In this document: piece after piece, positions 1 to 7,814 of the stretch
Layout of the letters: each line of letters opens with the position of its first letter
Numbering within the stretch: the first letter of the stretch is position 1
Assembly: GCA_041394145.1 (NCBI GenBank)
Contig: JAWKIW010000003.1
Coordinates: 1 to 64,000, forward strand
DNA length: 64,000 bases
Direction of reading: 5' to 3'
Origin: JAWKIW01 sp041394145
GTDB lineage: Bacteria > Actinomycetota > Acidimicrobiia > Acidimicrobiales > Acidimicrobilacustridaceae
Made by a program: the position numbers and the translations under genes
The notes under the pieces: generated by a model
The model's input: the letters and a program-made list of their open reading frames with translations, nothing else
Databases searched by the model: none
What the model was told of the DNA's origin: nothing

Positions 1-352
1 GCGCCGGCATGCGCACCCGCAGGTCGGGCACGGGCTCCACGATCTCGCCGACGGCGTCGACGTGGCCCTGCACGAGGTGCCCGCCGAGTCGGTCCTCGAG
101 GCGAACGGGCCGCTCGAGGTTCACCGGGTCGCCGGGCGCGAGGTCGCCGAGGTTGGTGCGGGCATAGGTCTCGTCGGAGACGTCGGCCTCCCACCAGCCG
201 TCGCCGGATGCCACCAGGGTGAGGCAGCAGCCGTTGACCGCGATCGACGCGCCCAGGCCCGAGCCCTCCAGCACGGTGCCCGCGTTCAGGCGAAGCCTGG
301 CGCCCTCGCGCGACGCCACCGTCCCGAGCTCCTCCACGATGCCGGTGAACAT
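1..352 (-). CDS. ribE: riboflavin synthase, alpha chain (3' end cut by window edge)
   Basis: Riboflavin synthase converts two 6,7-dimethyl-8-ribityllumazine molecules into riboflavin plus a pyrimidine, the last step of vitamin B2 synthesis in the cytosol. The translation opens with MFTGIVEELG, the hallmark N-terminus of the family. It also shows NGCCLTL in the first lumazine-binding half and GGHLVQGHVD near the cut end. About 117 of the usual ~200 residues are visible; the C-terminal repeat lies left of base 1. The ATG is one base after the ribD stop codon, so the two are translationally coupled in a rib operon. Identification is firm from the motifs and the ribD neighbour. Confidence 0.95.
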   Translation of the reverse strand, partial: MFTGIVEELGTVASREGARLRLNAGTVLEGSGLGASIAVNGCCLTLVASGDGWWEADVSDETYARTNLGDLAPGDPVNLERPVRLEDRLGGHLVQGHVDAVGEIVEPVPDLRVRMPA

Positions 353-353
353 C

Positions 354-1397
354 TCAGCCCTCCCCGGGGACCAGGTCGACCCGCAGGTCGTCGCCCACGC
401 GCCGCACCTCGACGATACGGCCCCGCCAGACGTCGGCGATCGTCGCTGCGCCGGGACCGGCGAACAGGCCCCGGGCGTCGTCACCGCCGAACAGCGCCGG
501 GGCCAGGTACAGCACGTACCGGTCGACGAGGCCGGCGGCGTGCAGGTCGTGGGCGACCCCCGCACCGCCTTCGACGAGCACCTGCAGCACGCCCCGTCGG
601 CCGAGCTCGTCGAGGACCTCGCCGAGGTCGCCGGCGAGCTCGACGCAGGGATGGATCCGGGCGTCGACGGGCGCCGTGCCCAGCACGACCCGCAGCGGCT
701 CGACGCCGTCGGCCTCTCCTTCGGGGAGCCGCACCGTCAGCGCCGGGTCGTCGGCCCGCACGGTGCCGGCGCCGACCAGCACGGCGTCGCTGTCGGCCCG
801 CAGGCGGTGGGCGTCGCGACGGGCCACCTCGCCGGTGATCCACCGGCTGGTGCCGTCGGGGGCGGCGGTGCGGCCGTCCAGGGTCGCCGCCAGCTTCAGC
901 ACGACATGGGGGCGCCCGGTGCGACGGTGGTGCAGGTACGGCTCGAGCTGGGCGTCCACGAGGTCGGCGCCGACCCCGACCACGACCTCGATGCCGGCGT
1001 CGCGCAGCCGGTCGAAGCCCCGGCCGGCCACCTGCGGGTCGGGATCCTCCAGGGCGACGACCGCCCGGCGGATCCCGGCGGCGACCACGGCGTCGGCGCA
1101 CGGCGGCGTCCGGCCGTGGTGCGAGCACGGCTCCAACGTGCAGTAGAGGGTGCCGCCGCGGGCGGCCTCACCGGCGGCCCGCAGGGCGACCACCTCGGCG
1201 TGGGGCCCCTCGCGGCCCTCCGTCGCGCCGGCGAACGACCGGCCGTCGGGGGCCACGACCACGGCGCCGACCCACGGCCGGGGTGACACGCTGCGGCGGA
1301 CGGTGGCGGCGCGGGTGACCGCCTCGGCCATCCAGGCCTCGTCCTCGGGCCGGGCGCCGACCACGGGGTGGTCGCGATCACCAACGGTCGTAGCCAC
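354..1397 (-). CDS. ribD: bifunctional diaminohydroxyphosphoribosylaminopyrimidine deaminase / reductase RibD
   Basis: RibD performs the deamination and the NADPH-dependent side-chain reduction of the pyrimidine intermediate in riboflavin synthesis. The N-terminal deaminase domain carries the zinc ligands in GPHAEVVAL and in the PC...GRTPPCADA segment (about residues 60-100). The reductase domain follows, with KLAATLDGRTA, SRWITG and LVEGGAG. Length is about 347 residues, usual for the family. I place the start at GTG 1397 because a TATGGT box lies exactly seven bases upstream, the leaderless pattern seen repeatedly here. An in-frame ATG at 1409 would add four residues and overlap that box. 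ribE follows one base after the stop. Confidence 0.93.
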   Translation of the reverse strand: MATTVGDRDHPVVGARPEDEAWMAEAVTRAATVRRSVSPRPWVGAVVVAPDGRSFAGATEGREGPHAEVVALRAAGEAARGGTLYCTLEPCSHHGRTPPCADAVVAAGIRRAVVALEDPDPQVAGRGFDRLRDAGIEVVVGVGADLVDAQLEPYLHHRRTGRPHVVLKLAATLDGRTAAPDGTSRWITGEVARRDAHRLRADSDAVLVGAGTVRADDPALTVRLPEGEADGVEPLRVVLGTAPVDARIHPCVELAGDLGEVLDELGRRGVLQVLVEGGAGVAHDLHAAGLVDRYVLYLAPALFGGDDARGLFAGPGAATIADVWRGRIVEVRRVGDDLRVDLVPGEG

Positions 1398-1404
1398 TGC
1401 GACC

Positions 1405-1410
1405 ACCATA
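1405..1410 (-). promoter_or_regulatory. putative -10 box (TATGGT) of ribD, leaderless
   Basis: TATGGT followed by seven bases and GTG. Transcription would start at or beside the start codon. No Shine-Dalgarno is present. No convincing -35 was found. Confidence 0.4.
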
Positions 1411-1414
1411 CCCC

Positions 1415-1609
1415 ACGTTCAGGTCCCCAACCACCGGAGCGGTGGCCGCGCGCCTGAACGTCGTGCGCGTGAGCCGCCGGCTGCCACATTCGGGTCCGCA
1501 ACCACCGCAGCGGTGGCCACGTGCCTGAACGTCATGGCGGAGCGGCCGAGGACTGCCACGGTCGGGTCCCCGACCACCGCAGCGGTGGTCACGCGCCTGA
1601 ACGTCATGG
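1415..1609. repeat. three hairpin-forming direct repeats between ribD and mog
   Basis: Three units of about 50 bp repeat every 71-72 bp, with right outer arms at 1453-1461, 1524-1532 and 1596-1604. Each has an inner inverted repeat (CCACCG, three bases, CGGTGG). Unit 1 also has perfect outer arms, ACGTTCAGG at 1415-1423 and CCTGAACGT at 1453-1461, giving a double-stem hairpin. In units 2 and 3 the left arm has drifted (ACATTCGGG, ACGGTCGGG) while the right arm CCTGAACGT stays identical. The sequence is open in several frames on both strands because the period is near a multiple of three, but I see no protein signature. It fills the 255-bp gap between mog and ribD. Confidence 0.75.
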
Positions 1610-1652
1610 CCGGAACCGGGCCGGTGGCGGTCGTCGAGCGGCGGCGGGGGCG

Positions 1653-2150
1653 TCAGTGGGCCGTCGGCTCGTCGGCCAGGAGGCGCAGGGCGTGGGGCAC
1701 GACGTCGAGCACGGCGTCGAGGCACTCGACGGCCCCCTTCGTCGAGCCGGGCACGTTGAGCACCAGTGCCCGACCGCGGGTCCCGGCGATGGCCCGGGAC
1801 AACCGGCCGAGGGGGCTCACCAACCGCATGGCCTCGGCGAGCCCGGGGGCCTCGCGGTCGAGCACGACCTTGGTGCCCTCCGGCGTCAGATCGCGGGGGC
1901 CGAAGCCCGTGCCGCCGGTCGTGACCACGAGCCCGGCGAAGCCTTCGGCCAGCTCGACGACGGCCTCCCCCACCGTGTCGCGTCCATCAGCGACGACGCG
2001 GTGGTCGACGACCTCGAAGCCGACCTCGGCCAGCCGCGCCACCAGCGCGGGCCCGGACCGGTCCTCCCGCTCGCCGGCGACCACGCCGTCGGAGACGGTG
2101 AGGACCTTGGCCTGCAGTCCGGCCGCATCGGGATCGGGCACGGCGGGCAC
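1653..2150 (-). CDS. mog: MogA/MoaB-family molybdopterin adenylyltransferase-like protein
   Basis: This family adenylylates molybdopterin or acts in its assembly during molybdenum cofactor synthesis. The protein (about 165 residues) shows the fold's signatures: LTVSDGVVAGEREDRSG near the N-terminus, VVTTGGTGFGPRDLTPE in the middle, the catalytic and substrate loop, and LVLNVPGSTKGAVECL near the C-terminus. Two GTG codons at 2150 and 2141 are in frame; I took 2150. The longer open frame reaching 2300 overlaps rsmB in a GC-rich shadow and reads as non-genic. It lies 22 bp after the rsmB stop. No other cofactor genes are in the window, so the split between MogA and MoaB function is not decided. 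Confidence 0.85.
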   Translation of the reverse strand: MPAVPDPDAAGLQAKVLTVSDGVVAGEREDRSGPALVARLAEVGFEVVDHRVVADGRDTVGEAVVELAEGFAGLVVTTGGTGFGPRDLTPEGTKVVLDREAPGLAEAMRLVSPLGRLSRAIAGTRGRALVLNVPGSTKGAVECLDAVLDVVPHALRLLADEPTAH

Positions 2151-2172
2151 CCTACCGGCGTCCCGACCGGGA

Positions 2173-3321
2173 TCAGCCGGGCACGGTGAGGCGCAGCAGG
2201 TACATGCCGTCGGTGCCGGCGTCCTGGGGCAGGAGCCGGACTCCCCGCCCGACCGGCCGCCACGGCGCGCTGGGCGTGGCCGGCGGGGCAGGCGCCGCAT
2301 CCACGTCGGGCATCGTCGTCGCCAGCCACTCGTCGATCCCCACGGTCTCGGCCGTGGTGAGGGTGCACACGCTGTAGACGAGCAGCCCGCCCGGGCGCAC
2401 GAGGCCCCGCGCCGCGGTCAGCAGCCGACGCTGCAGGTCGGCCAACCGGTCGACGTCGTCGGCGTCGATCCGCCAGCGGGCATCCGGACGGCGCCGCAGC
2501 ACGCCGAGGCCCGAGCACGGGGCGTCGACGAGGACGCGGTCGAACGAGCTCGGCCGCCACGGCGGCGTCGTGCCGTCGGCGACCACCGTCGTCACCCCCC
2601 GGCCCAGGCCGAGGCGGGCGGCGTTGCCGGCGATCAGCTGCGCCCGCGTGGTGCGGACGTCGGCGGCCACGACCGAGGCACCGGCCTCGGCCAGGGCGGT
2701 CGCCTTGCCCCCCGGGGCGGCGCACAGGTCGAGCACCCGATCGCCCGGCCCGGCCCCGACCTCGGCCGCGACCCACTGCGAGGCGAGGTCCTGCACGTAG
2801 CCGTCGTCGCGGGTGGTGACGCGAGCCGGCTCGTTCATGGCCACCAGGGCGTCCCGGGCGTCCTCGGCACCGAGGTCGGCGGTCAACCGCCCGACCACCC
2901 AGTCGGGGTAGCTGAGCCGCGTCGCCTCGTCGGGCCAGTCCCGGGGTGCGTCGGCCACGCGGCGCAGCACGGCGTTGACGAGGCCCCGCAGCCGCTTGGG
3001 GGCGGCACCGACGGTCGCGTCGACGGCGGCGTGCGGCGGGGTGTCGAGGAAGGCCAGCTGGTAGGCGCCGAGGCGCAGCAGGGCGCGGCCGCGGGCGTCG
3101 GGCGGGCTGGTGAGGAACCGGTCGACCAGCCAGTCGCACGCCCGCCGCATGCGGGTGGCGCCGTAGACCAGCTCGGTGACGAGACCGCGGTCGCGGGCCT
3201 CGAGGTCGCTGCGGTCGAGCAGCGCGGGGACGACGAGGTTGGCGTAGCCACCCTCCTCGATGCGGACCAGCGCCTCGGCCGCCAGCCGCCGGGCTTCGCT
3301 GCCCGTGGCGTCGTCGCTCAC
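2173..3321 (-). CDS. rsmB: 16S rRNA (cytosine-967-C5)-methyltransferase RsmB
   Basis: RsmB methylates C967 of 16S rRNA using SAM. The N-terminal third is a NusB-like RNA-binding domain (RRLAAEALVRIEEGGYAN, VNAVLRR). The Rossmann methyltransferase domain follows, with motif I LDLCAAPGGKA, the PC motif VDAPCSGLGVLRRRPD and the catalytic cysteine in VYSVCTL. Length is 382 residues, slightly short of the usual ~430. The GTG at 3321 overlaps the fmt stop in a GTGA tetranucleotide, which fixes the start; the open frame reaching 3561 is out of keeping with the family. Part of the def-fmt-rsmB translation and ribosome cluster. Confidence 0.93.
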   Translation of the reverse strand: MSDDATGSEARRLAAEALVRIEEGGYANLVVPALLDRSDLEARDRGLVTELVYGATRMRRACDWLVDRFLTSPPDARGRALLRLGAYQLAFLDTPPHAAVDATVGAAPKRLRGLVNAVLRRVADAPRDWPDEATRLSYPDWVVGRLTADLGAEDARDALVAMNEPARVTTRDDGYVQDLASQWVAAEVGAGPGDRVLDLCAAPGGKATALAEAGASVVAADVRTTRAQLIAGNAARLGLGRGVTTVVADGTTPPWRPSSFDRVLVDAPCSGLGVLRRRPDARWRIDADDVDRLADLQRRLLTAARGLVRPGGLLVYSVCTLTTAETVGIDEWLATTMPDVDAAPAPPATPSAPWRPVGRGVRLLPQDAGTDGMYLLRLTVPG

Positions 3322-4232
3322 GGCTCGCCGAGCCGTTCGCCGGGCGCGGGCCGGGCGCCGTTGCGCCACGCCGCCGCCTCCTGACGGCCCTTGCCCTCGG
3401 GCTGCACCTCCACCAGCTCGAGGGTGCCGTCGGCGGTGCCCACCACCAGGCCGTCGAGCTCGCCTGGCGCGGGGTTTGAACCCGCCACGCCGGCGCCGGC
3501 CCCGCCGTCGACCAGCGTGGTGCGCCACACCTTGAGGCGCTTGCCCCGGAACGTCGTCCATGCCCCGCCGATGCGCACGACGCGGTGCAGCTCCTCGGCC
3601 GACCGCGACCAGTCGAGGTGCAGCTCGGCCGGGTCGATCTTGGCCGCATAGGTGGGCTCGCCCACCTGAGGCCGGGCGGCGGTCAACCCGTGCGCCAGGG
3701 CGTCGACCAGCAGCGCGGTGCCGGCCTCGACCAGCCGGGCCCGCAGCTCGTCGGCGGTCTCGTCGGGCCCGATCTCCAGCACGGTCTCGGCGAACACGTC
3801 GCCGGTGTCGAGGGTCTCGTCGACGGCCATCACCGCCACCGCGGTGCGCTCGTCGCCGGCCAGGATGGCTCGCTCGACCGGGGCCGCCCCCCGCCAGCGG
3901 GGCAGGGCCGAGAAGTGCAGGTTGATCATCGGCACGGCATCGAGCACGTGGGGGCGGATCAGCCGGCCGAAGGCCACGACCACCCCGAGATCGGCACCGG
4001 CGCCGAGCACGTCGTCGACGTCGTCGGTCACCGGCAGGCCCAGCTCGAGGGCGGCCGCCGTCACCGGGCTCGGCACCAGGGCGCCACCGCGGCCGCGCCG
4101 CTTGTCGGCGCGGGACACGACCAGCCCGACCTCGTGGCCGGCGTCGACGAGCGCCTGCAGCGGTGGCACGGCCATGGCCGGCGTGCCCAGGTAGACGAGG
4201 CGCCGGGGGTGGACCGGGATCGGAGCGGGCAC
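3318..4232 (-). CDS. fmt: methionyl-tRNA formyltransferase
   Basis: Fmt formylates initiator Met-tRNA with 10-formyl-THF. The catalytic region reads INLHFSALPRWRGAAPVERA (Asn and His of the active site) and the N-terminus VYLGTPAMAVPPLQAL is typical. A C-terminal OB-like domain follows. The GTG at 4232 gives 304 residues, the normal size, and starts 26 bp after the def stop. It overlaps rsmB by four bases. Around 3469-3485 the coding strand makes a perfect tRNA T-arm look-alike, judged accidental. Confidence 0.95.
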   Translation of the reverse strand: MPAPIPVHPRRLVYLGTPAMAVPPLQALVDAGHEVGLVVSRADKRRGRGGALVPSPVTAAALELGLPVTDDVDDVLGAGADLGVVVAFGRLIRPHVLDAVPMINLHFSALPRWRGAAPVERAILAGDERTAVAVMAVDETLDTGDVFAETVLEIGPDETADELRARLVEAGTALLVDALAHGLTAARPQVGEPTYAAKIDPAELHLDWSRSAEELHRVVRIGGAWTTFRGKRLKVWRTTLVDGGAGAGVAGSNPAPGELDGLVVGTADGTLELVEVQPEGKGRQEAAAWRNGARPAPGERLGEP

Positions 4233-4258
4233 GCGCGTCGCCGGGATCCGGGGCGGGC

Positions 4259-4813
4259 TCAGCGGTGGTCGGCCACGGTGCCGTCGGCCGCGATCACCAG
4301 CGTGTCCTCGTGCTCGGGTCGCCTGCCGGCCAGCATCAGCTCGCGGATGGCCTTCTTGGCCTGCTTGCGCTGCTCGTCGTTGATGCGCTCGGTCATGAGC
4401 ACGCCGTCGAGGTGGTCGAGCTCGTGCTGGAACACCCGGGCCTCGAACTCGGACACCTCGAGCTGCACGTCGTTGCCGTCGAGGTCGACGCCGGTGATGA
4501 GGATGTCCTTGGGGCGGTGGATCTCGAAGTAGATGCCGGGGATGGACAGGCAGCCCTCGTTGAACTCCCACTCGCCGCCCGACTCGGTGATCTCGGGGTT
4601 GATGAGCACGCCTTCGACGCCGTCGTGGTCGTAGACGAACAGACGCTTCTGGACGCCGACCTGGGGGGCAGCCAGGCCCACGCCGGGCGCCTCGTACATG
4701 GTGGTGAACATGTCGTCGACGAGCCGCACGAGCTTGCCGTCGATGTCGGTCACCTCGCGGGCGCGCTGCTTGAGCACGGGGTCACCGATGACCCGGATGG
4801 AGTAGTGCGCCAT
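4259..4813 (-). CDS. def: peptide deformylase
   Basis: Removes the N-formyl group from nascent proteins; a metal-dependent hydrolase. All three family motifs are visible: GVGLAAPQVG (motif 1), EGCLSIPG (motif 2, metal Cys) and QHELDHLDG (motif 3, two metal His and the catalytic Glu). Length is 184 residues. ATG 4813 is preceded by TACCCT with a seven-base spacing, so the operon def-fmt-rsmB probably begins with a leaderless message. The pairing with fmt is the classic formylation/deformylation couple. Confidence 0.96.
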   Translation of the reverse strand: MAHYSIRVIGDPVLKQRAREVTDIDGKLVRLVDDMFTTMYEAPGVGLAAPQVGVQKRLFVYDHDGVEGVLINPEITESGGEWEFNEGCLSIPGIYFEIHRPKDILITGVDLDGNDVQLEVSEFEARVFQHELDHLDGVLMTERINDEQRKQAKKAIRELMLAGRRPEHEDTLVIAADGTVADHR

Positions 4814-4820
4814 GGCGAGC

Positions 4821-4826
4821 AGGGTA
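4821..4826 (-). promoter_or_regulatory. putative -10 box (TACCCT) of the def-fmt-rsmB operon
   Basis: TACCCT, seven bases, ATG. There is no Shine-Dalgarno in between, so the def message is probably leaderless. Confidence 0.45.
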
Positions 4827-4885
4827 GCGTTCGCCCTGCGCCGTTCCGGCACCCGACCAGCGTGCCCGTTGCGCCTGCGCCCCAC

Positions 4886-5536
4886 ATGAGCGACCACTAC
4901 TTCGCGCCGAGCCCGGCGACCGACTCCCGGCCCCGCACGGTGACCCTGGCGCTGCCCGACCTCACCGTCGCCCTGCGCACCGACGCCGGTGTCTTCTCGC
5001 CCGACCGGGTCGACGCCGGCACCCGCCTCCTGCTGCTGGAGGCGCCGCCACCCGGTCCGGCGGTGCGCCACGTCCTGGACCTCGGCTGCGGGTACGGCCC
5101 GATCGCCGTCGCCGCCGCCCGCCGGGCGCCCGAGGCGCAGGTGTGGGCCGTCGACACCAACGAGCGAGCCGTGTCGCTGTGCCGGGCCAACGCCGACGAG
5201 GCGGGCGTGGGCGACCGGGTCCACGCCCTCGTCGTGACGCCCGACGACCCGCTGGCCGGCGTCCCCGACGACGTGCGCTTCGACCTCGTGTGGTCGAACC
5301 CGCCGATCCGCGTCGGCAAGGCGCCGCTGCACCGGCTCCTCACCACCGCCCTCGACCGGCTGGCCCCTGACGGCGAGGCGGTGCTGGTGGTGCACAAGCA
5401 CCTCGGATCGGACTCGCTGCAGCGCTGGCTGGTCGAGCACGGGTGGCCGACCGAGCGGCTGGTGTCGCGCCAGGGCTACCGCCTGCTGCGGGTGCGCCGT
5501 TCGACGACGGGCTCGGACGACGAGGTGATGTCGTGA
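4886..5536 (+). CDS. RsmC/RlmG-type class I SAM-dependent methyltransferase
   Basis: Predicted rRNA guanine-N2 methyltransferase of the RsmC/RlmG type. It has motif I LDLGCGYGPIAVAAA, an acidic motif II (WAVDTNERA) and the family's catalytic SNPPIR at about residue 130. The start of the domain (FSPDRVDAGTRLLL) matches the short single-domain actinobacterial members, and the length of 216 residues fits these rather than the two-domain E. coli RsmC. Its stop overlaps the GTG of the next RNA methyltransferase (GTGA at 5533), so the two form a small plus-strand operon diverging from def. A GTG at 4862 is an alternative start. Confidence 0.85.
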   Translation: MSDHYFAPSPATDSRPRTVTLALPDLTVALRTDAGVFSPDRVDAGTRLLLLEAPPPGPAVRHVLDLGCGYGPIAVAAARRAPEAQVWAVDTNERAVSLCRANADEAGVGDRVHALVVTPDDPLAGVPDDVRFDLVWSNPPIRVGKAPLHRLLTTALDRLAPDGEAVLVVHKHLGSDSLQRWLVEHGWPTERLVSRQGYRLLRVRRSTTGSDDEVMS

Positions 5537-6059
5537 CCCGCAACCTGGGCTCGACCGAGCTGAAGCGCCTGCACCGCGAGTGGCGGCGCCGCACCGAGGG
5601 CCGGGTCGCCCTGCTGCTCGAGGACGTCCAGAGCCCGTTCAACGTTGGCGCCATCTGTCGCACGGCGGCCGCCTACACCGTCGACCACGTCTGGTTCGTC
5701 GGCCACACCGCAGACCGAACGACGCCAAGACGCAGAAGACGGCGATGGGCACGACCCGCTTCCTCCAGTGGGACCGCGTCGACGACGTGGCCGCCGCGGC
5801 CGACGCCGCCCGGGCCGACGGCTACCAGGTCGTCGGCGTCGAGCTGGCCGAGGGTGCGAAGGCACTGCACGAGCTCGACCTGTCCACCGACGTGTGCCTC
5901 GCGGTCGGCCACGAGGACCGCGGGCTGTCGAAGGCGGCACTGGCCGCCTGCGACGCCCTCGCGTATGTGCCCATGCTCGGCCGGGTGGGCTCCCTCAACG
6001 TCGCCACCGCCACCGCCATCGCCCTCTACGAGGTCCGTAGGCGCGCCTGGACCGGTTGA
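5533..6059 (+). CDS. SpoU/TrmH-family RNA methyltransferase (one frameshift)
   Basis: SPOUT-class 2'-O-ribose RNA methyltransferase. The first frame gives VALLLEDVQSPFNVGAICRT (SpoU motif 1) up to HVWFVGHTA. From about 5717 the family sequence continues one frame over with TQKTAMGTTRF, LAVGHEDRGLS (motif 2) and GSLNVATATAIALYE (motif 3, the SAM-binding knot). The span is 527 nt, one base short of a whole number of codons; restoring one base near 5716 (CGAAC to CGGAAC) gives a continuous ~175-residue protein. I read this as a sequence error. It overlaps the upstream methyltransferase by four bases. Which RNA it modifies cannot be told. Confidence 0.85.
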
Positions 6060-6070
6060 CGAGGAGACCC

Positions 6071-7797
6071 TCAGATGCGCACGGGGTCGACCTCGACGCG
6101 CAGGCGGCCGCCGGGGCGGGGCGTGGCGCCCAGGGCGTCGCAGAGGATCCGGTGGTCCGGCGCCCGCAGCAGCCAGCGGTCGTCGACGGGGCCGAGCACC
6201 TCGAGGCCGAGGGGACGGTCGAGGGCCTCGACGAACGCCGCCGCCGACGCGCCCGACACCTCGGCCATGGCGGCGAACGGCGGGAACCGCAGCTCGGCGC
6301 GCCGGGCCTCCTCGGCGGCCGCCACCCGGGCCGGGTCGCCGAGCACGGCGGCCCGCACGACCTCGTGGTCGGGCACATTCGTCTGCAGCAGCAACCGGCC
6401 GCTCCCCCGCCGCGACCCGACCAGCCGCGCCCCGCGCACCAGCAGGGCCAGCGCCTGCTCGGCGGCGCGGTAGCGGGGCGCCAGCAGCTCCTGGTCGAGG
6501 TCGACGAAGGCCACCACGTCGGTGGTGTCGACCCGGTGCAGCACCGCTTCGGTGCCCACGTGGATCCGGGCGCCCCGGCGGGTGTCATCGGGGTCGTCCT
6601 GGTCGACGACCTCGCCGGGTGCCAGGGCTTCGAGGTCCTCGCGCAGCTTGCCGACCCCACCCCGTACGACCCGGAAGGCGGTGGCGCCGCACCGCAGGCA
6701 CACCGGAGGGCGGGTCGTCGCGCAGCGGGGGCAGCGCAGCGATCCGTCGTCGCCCTGGGCCACGGCGGCGTCGCAGGTCTCGCAGCGGGCCAGCTCGCGG
6801 CACGCCCGACAGGCGAGCAGCCGGGCCCGACCCTTGCGGTTCAGCACGCACACGACGCGAGCGCCGTCCTGGACGAGGTGGGCGAGCCGCTCGCTCACCA
6901 ACGACCCCGACCGCACGGGGTCCTCCCGACGCAGGTCGACCACGTCGACCTTCGGCCAGCCCTCGCGCTCGTCGGCCCGGACGACCGTCAGCAGGCGGCC
7001 GGCGGCGAGCGCCTCGAGCGTCGGACAGGGCGAGACCAGCACGCACGGCACCCCGCCCGACGGGCTCGCTCGACCGCCACGTCGCGGGCGTGCCAGGTGG
7101 GGGCCCGCTCCTCCTGGTACCCCTCGTCGTGCTCGTCGAGGATCACGACCGCGGCGAGGTCGCGCACCGGGGCCCACGCCGCCGCCCGGGCGCCCACCAC
7201 CGAGGCCCCCGCCCGGGCCCGGGCCCAGTCCTCGGGCAGGATCGCCACCGGCAGCCCCGCCCGGCGCAGCCGCAGCCCCAGCCGCCGGGCCCCGGCCACC
7301 GACGGGGCCAGCACCAGCGCATCGCCCCGGGCCACCGCCGCCGCCACCAGGTCGAACGGGTCGGCGACAGGCGGCAGCCGCACGACCCGGACCCCCTCCC
7401 CTGCCAGGGCCTCGTCGGCCAGGCGAGCGTGCTGCACCGCCGTGGGCGCGACCGCCGGCGCATCGAAGGGGGGCGGGAGGCCGACGATCGCCCGGTCGGC
7501 GGTGGCGGTGCGCAGCAGGTGCGCCGGCCGGCCGGCCCACCGCCAGGCGGCCCAGTCGGCCAGGTCGACGACGTCGGGCGGCGGACCCCACCCGGTCACC
7601 TTGGCGATGGGTTGGAGCGTCACCCCCGCCGGCGGCTCGACGTGGTCGGCCACCACCCAGCCCCCGACCCTCCGGCCGTGCAGCGCCACCCGCACCACGG
7701 TGCCGACGCGCACCTGGTCCCCGAGGGCGTCGGGGACCAGGTAGTCGAAGGTCTTGTCGATGGCCGGCTCGTCGGGCAGGACCCGGACGACCCGCAC
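6071..7797 (-). CDS. priA: PriA-like primosomal protein N', helicase-defective actinobacterial type (one frameshift)
   Basis: PriA restarts collapsed replication forks. The N-terminal domain (FDYLVPDALGDQVRVGTVVRV) is the 3'-DNA-binding domain of the family. The zinc-binding region is complete, with cysteines in LACRACRELARCETC and RCPRCATT...CLRCGA. The helicase core is degenerate: no GxTGSGKT Walker A is present and the Walker B position reads LDEHDEG, as in the non-helicase PriA of actinobacteria. Length is about 575 residues. A one-base deletion in the C run at 7051-7054 splits the gene; restoring it joins VERARRAG to VPCVLVSPCPTLEAL. GTG 7797 starts 17 bp after the metK stop. Confidence 0.88.
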
Positions 7798-7814
7798 GTC
7801 GGCGCGGGGGAGGT

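Noticed and set aside
1415..1609. CRISPR array
   Set aside because: Only three units, the intervening segments are short and partly alike, each unit is a hairpin, and no cas genes are present.
1150..3384. Very long plus-strand open frame opposite ribD, mog and rsmB
   Set aside because: Arg/Pro/Gly-rich translation without family motifs; a GC-rich shadow of real minus-strand genes.
3469..3485. Perfect tRNA T-arm look-alike (GCGGG-TTCAAAC-CCCGC on the minus strand)
   Set aside because: It lies within conserved fmt coding sequence and no acceptor, D or anticodon arms can be built around it.
5533..6059. Programmed ribosomal frameshifting in the TrmH-like gene
   Set aside because: No slippery heptamer or downstream structure at the break, and the same kind of break occurs in several unrelated core genes, so error is simpler.
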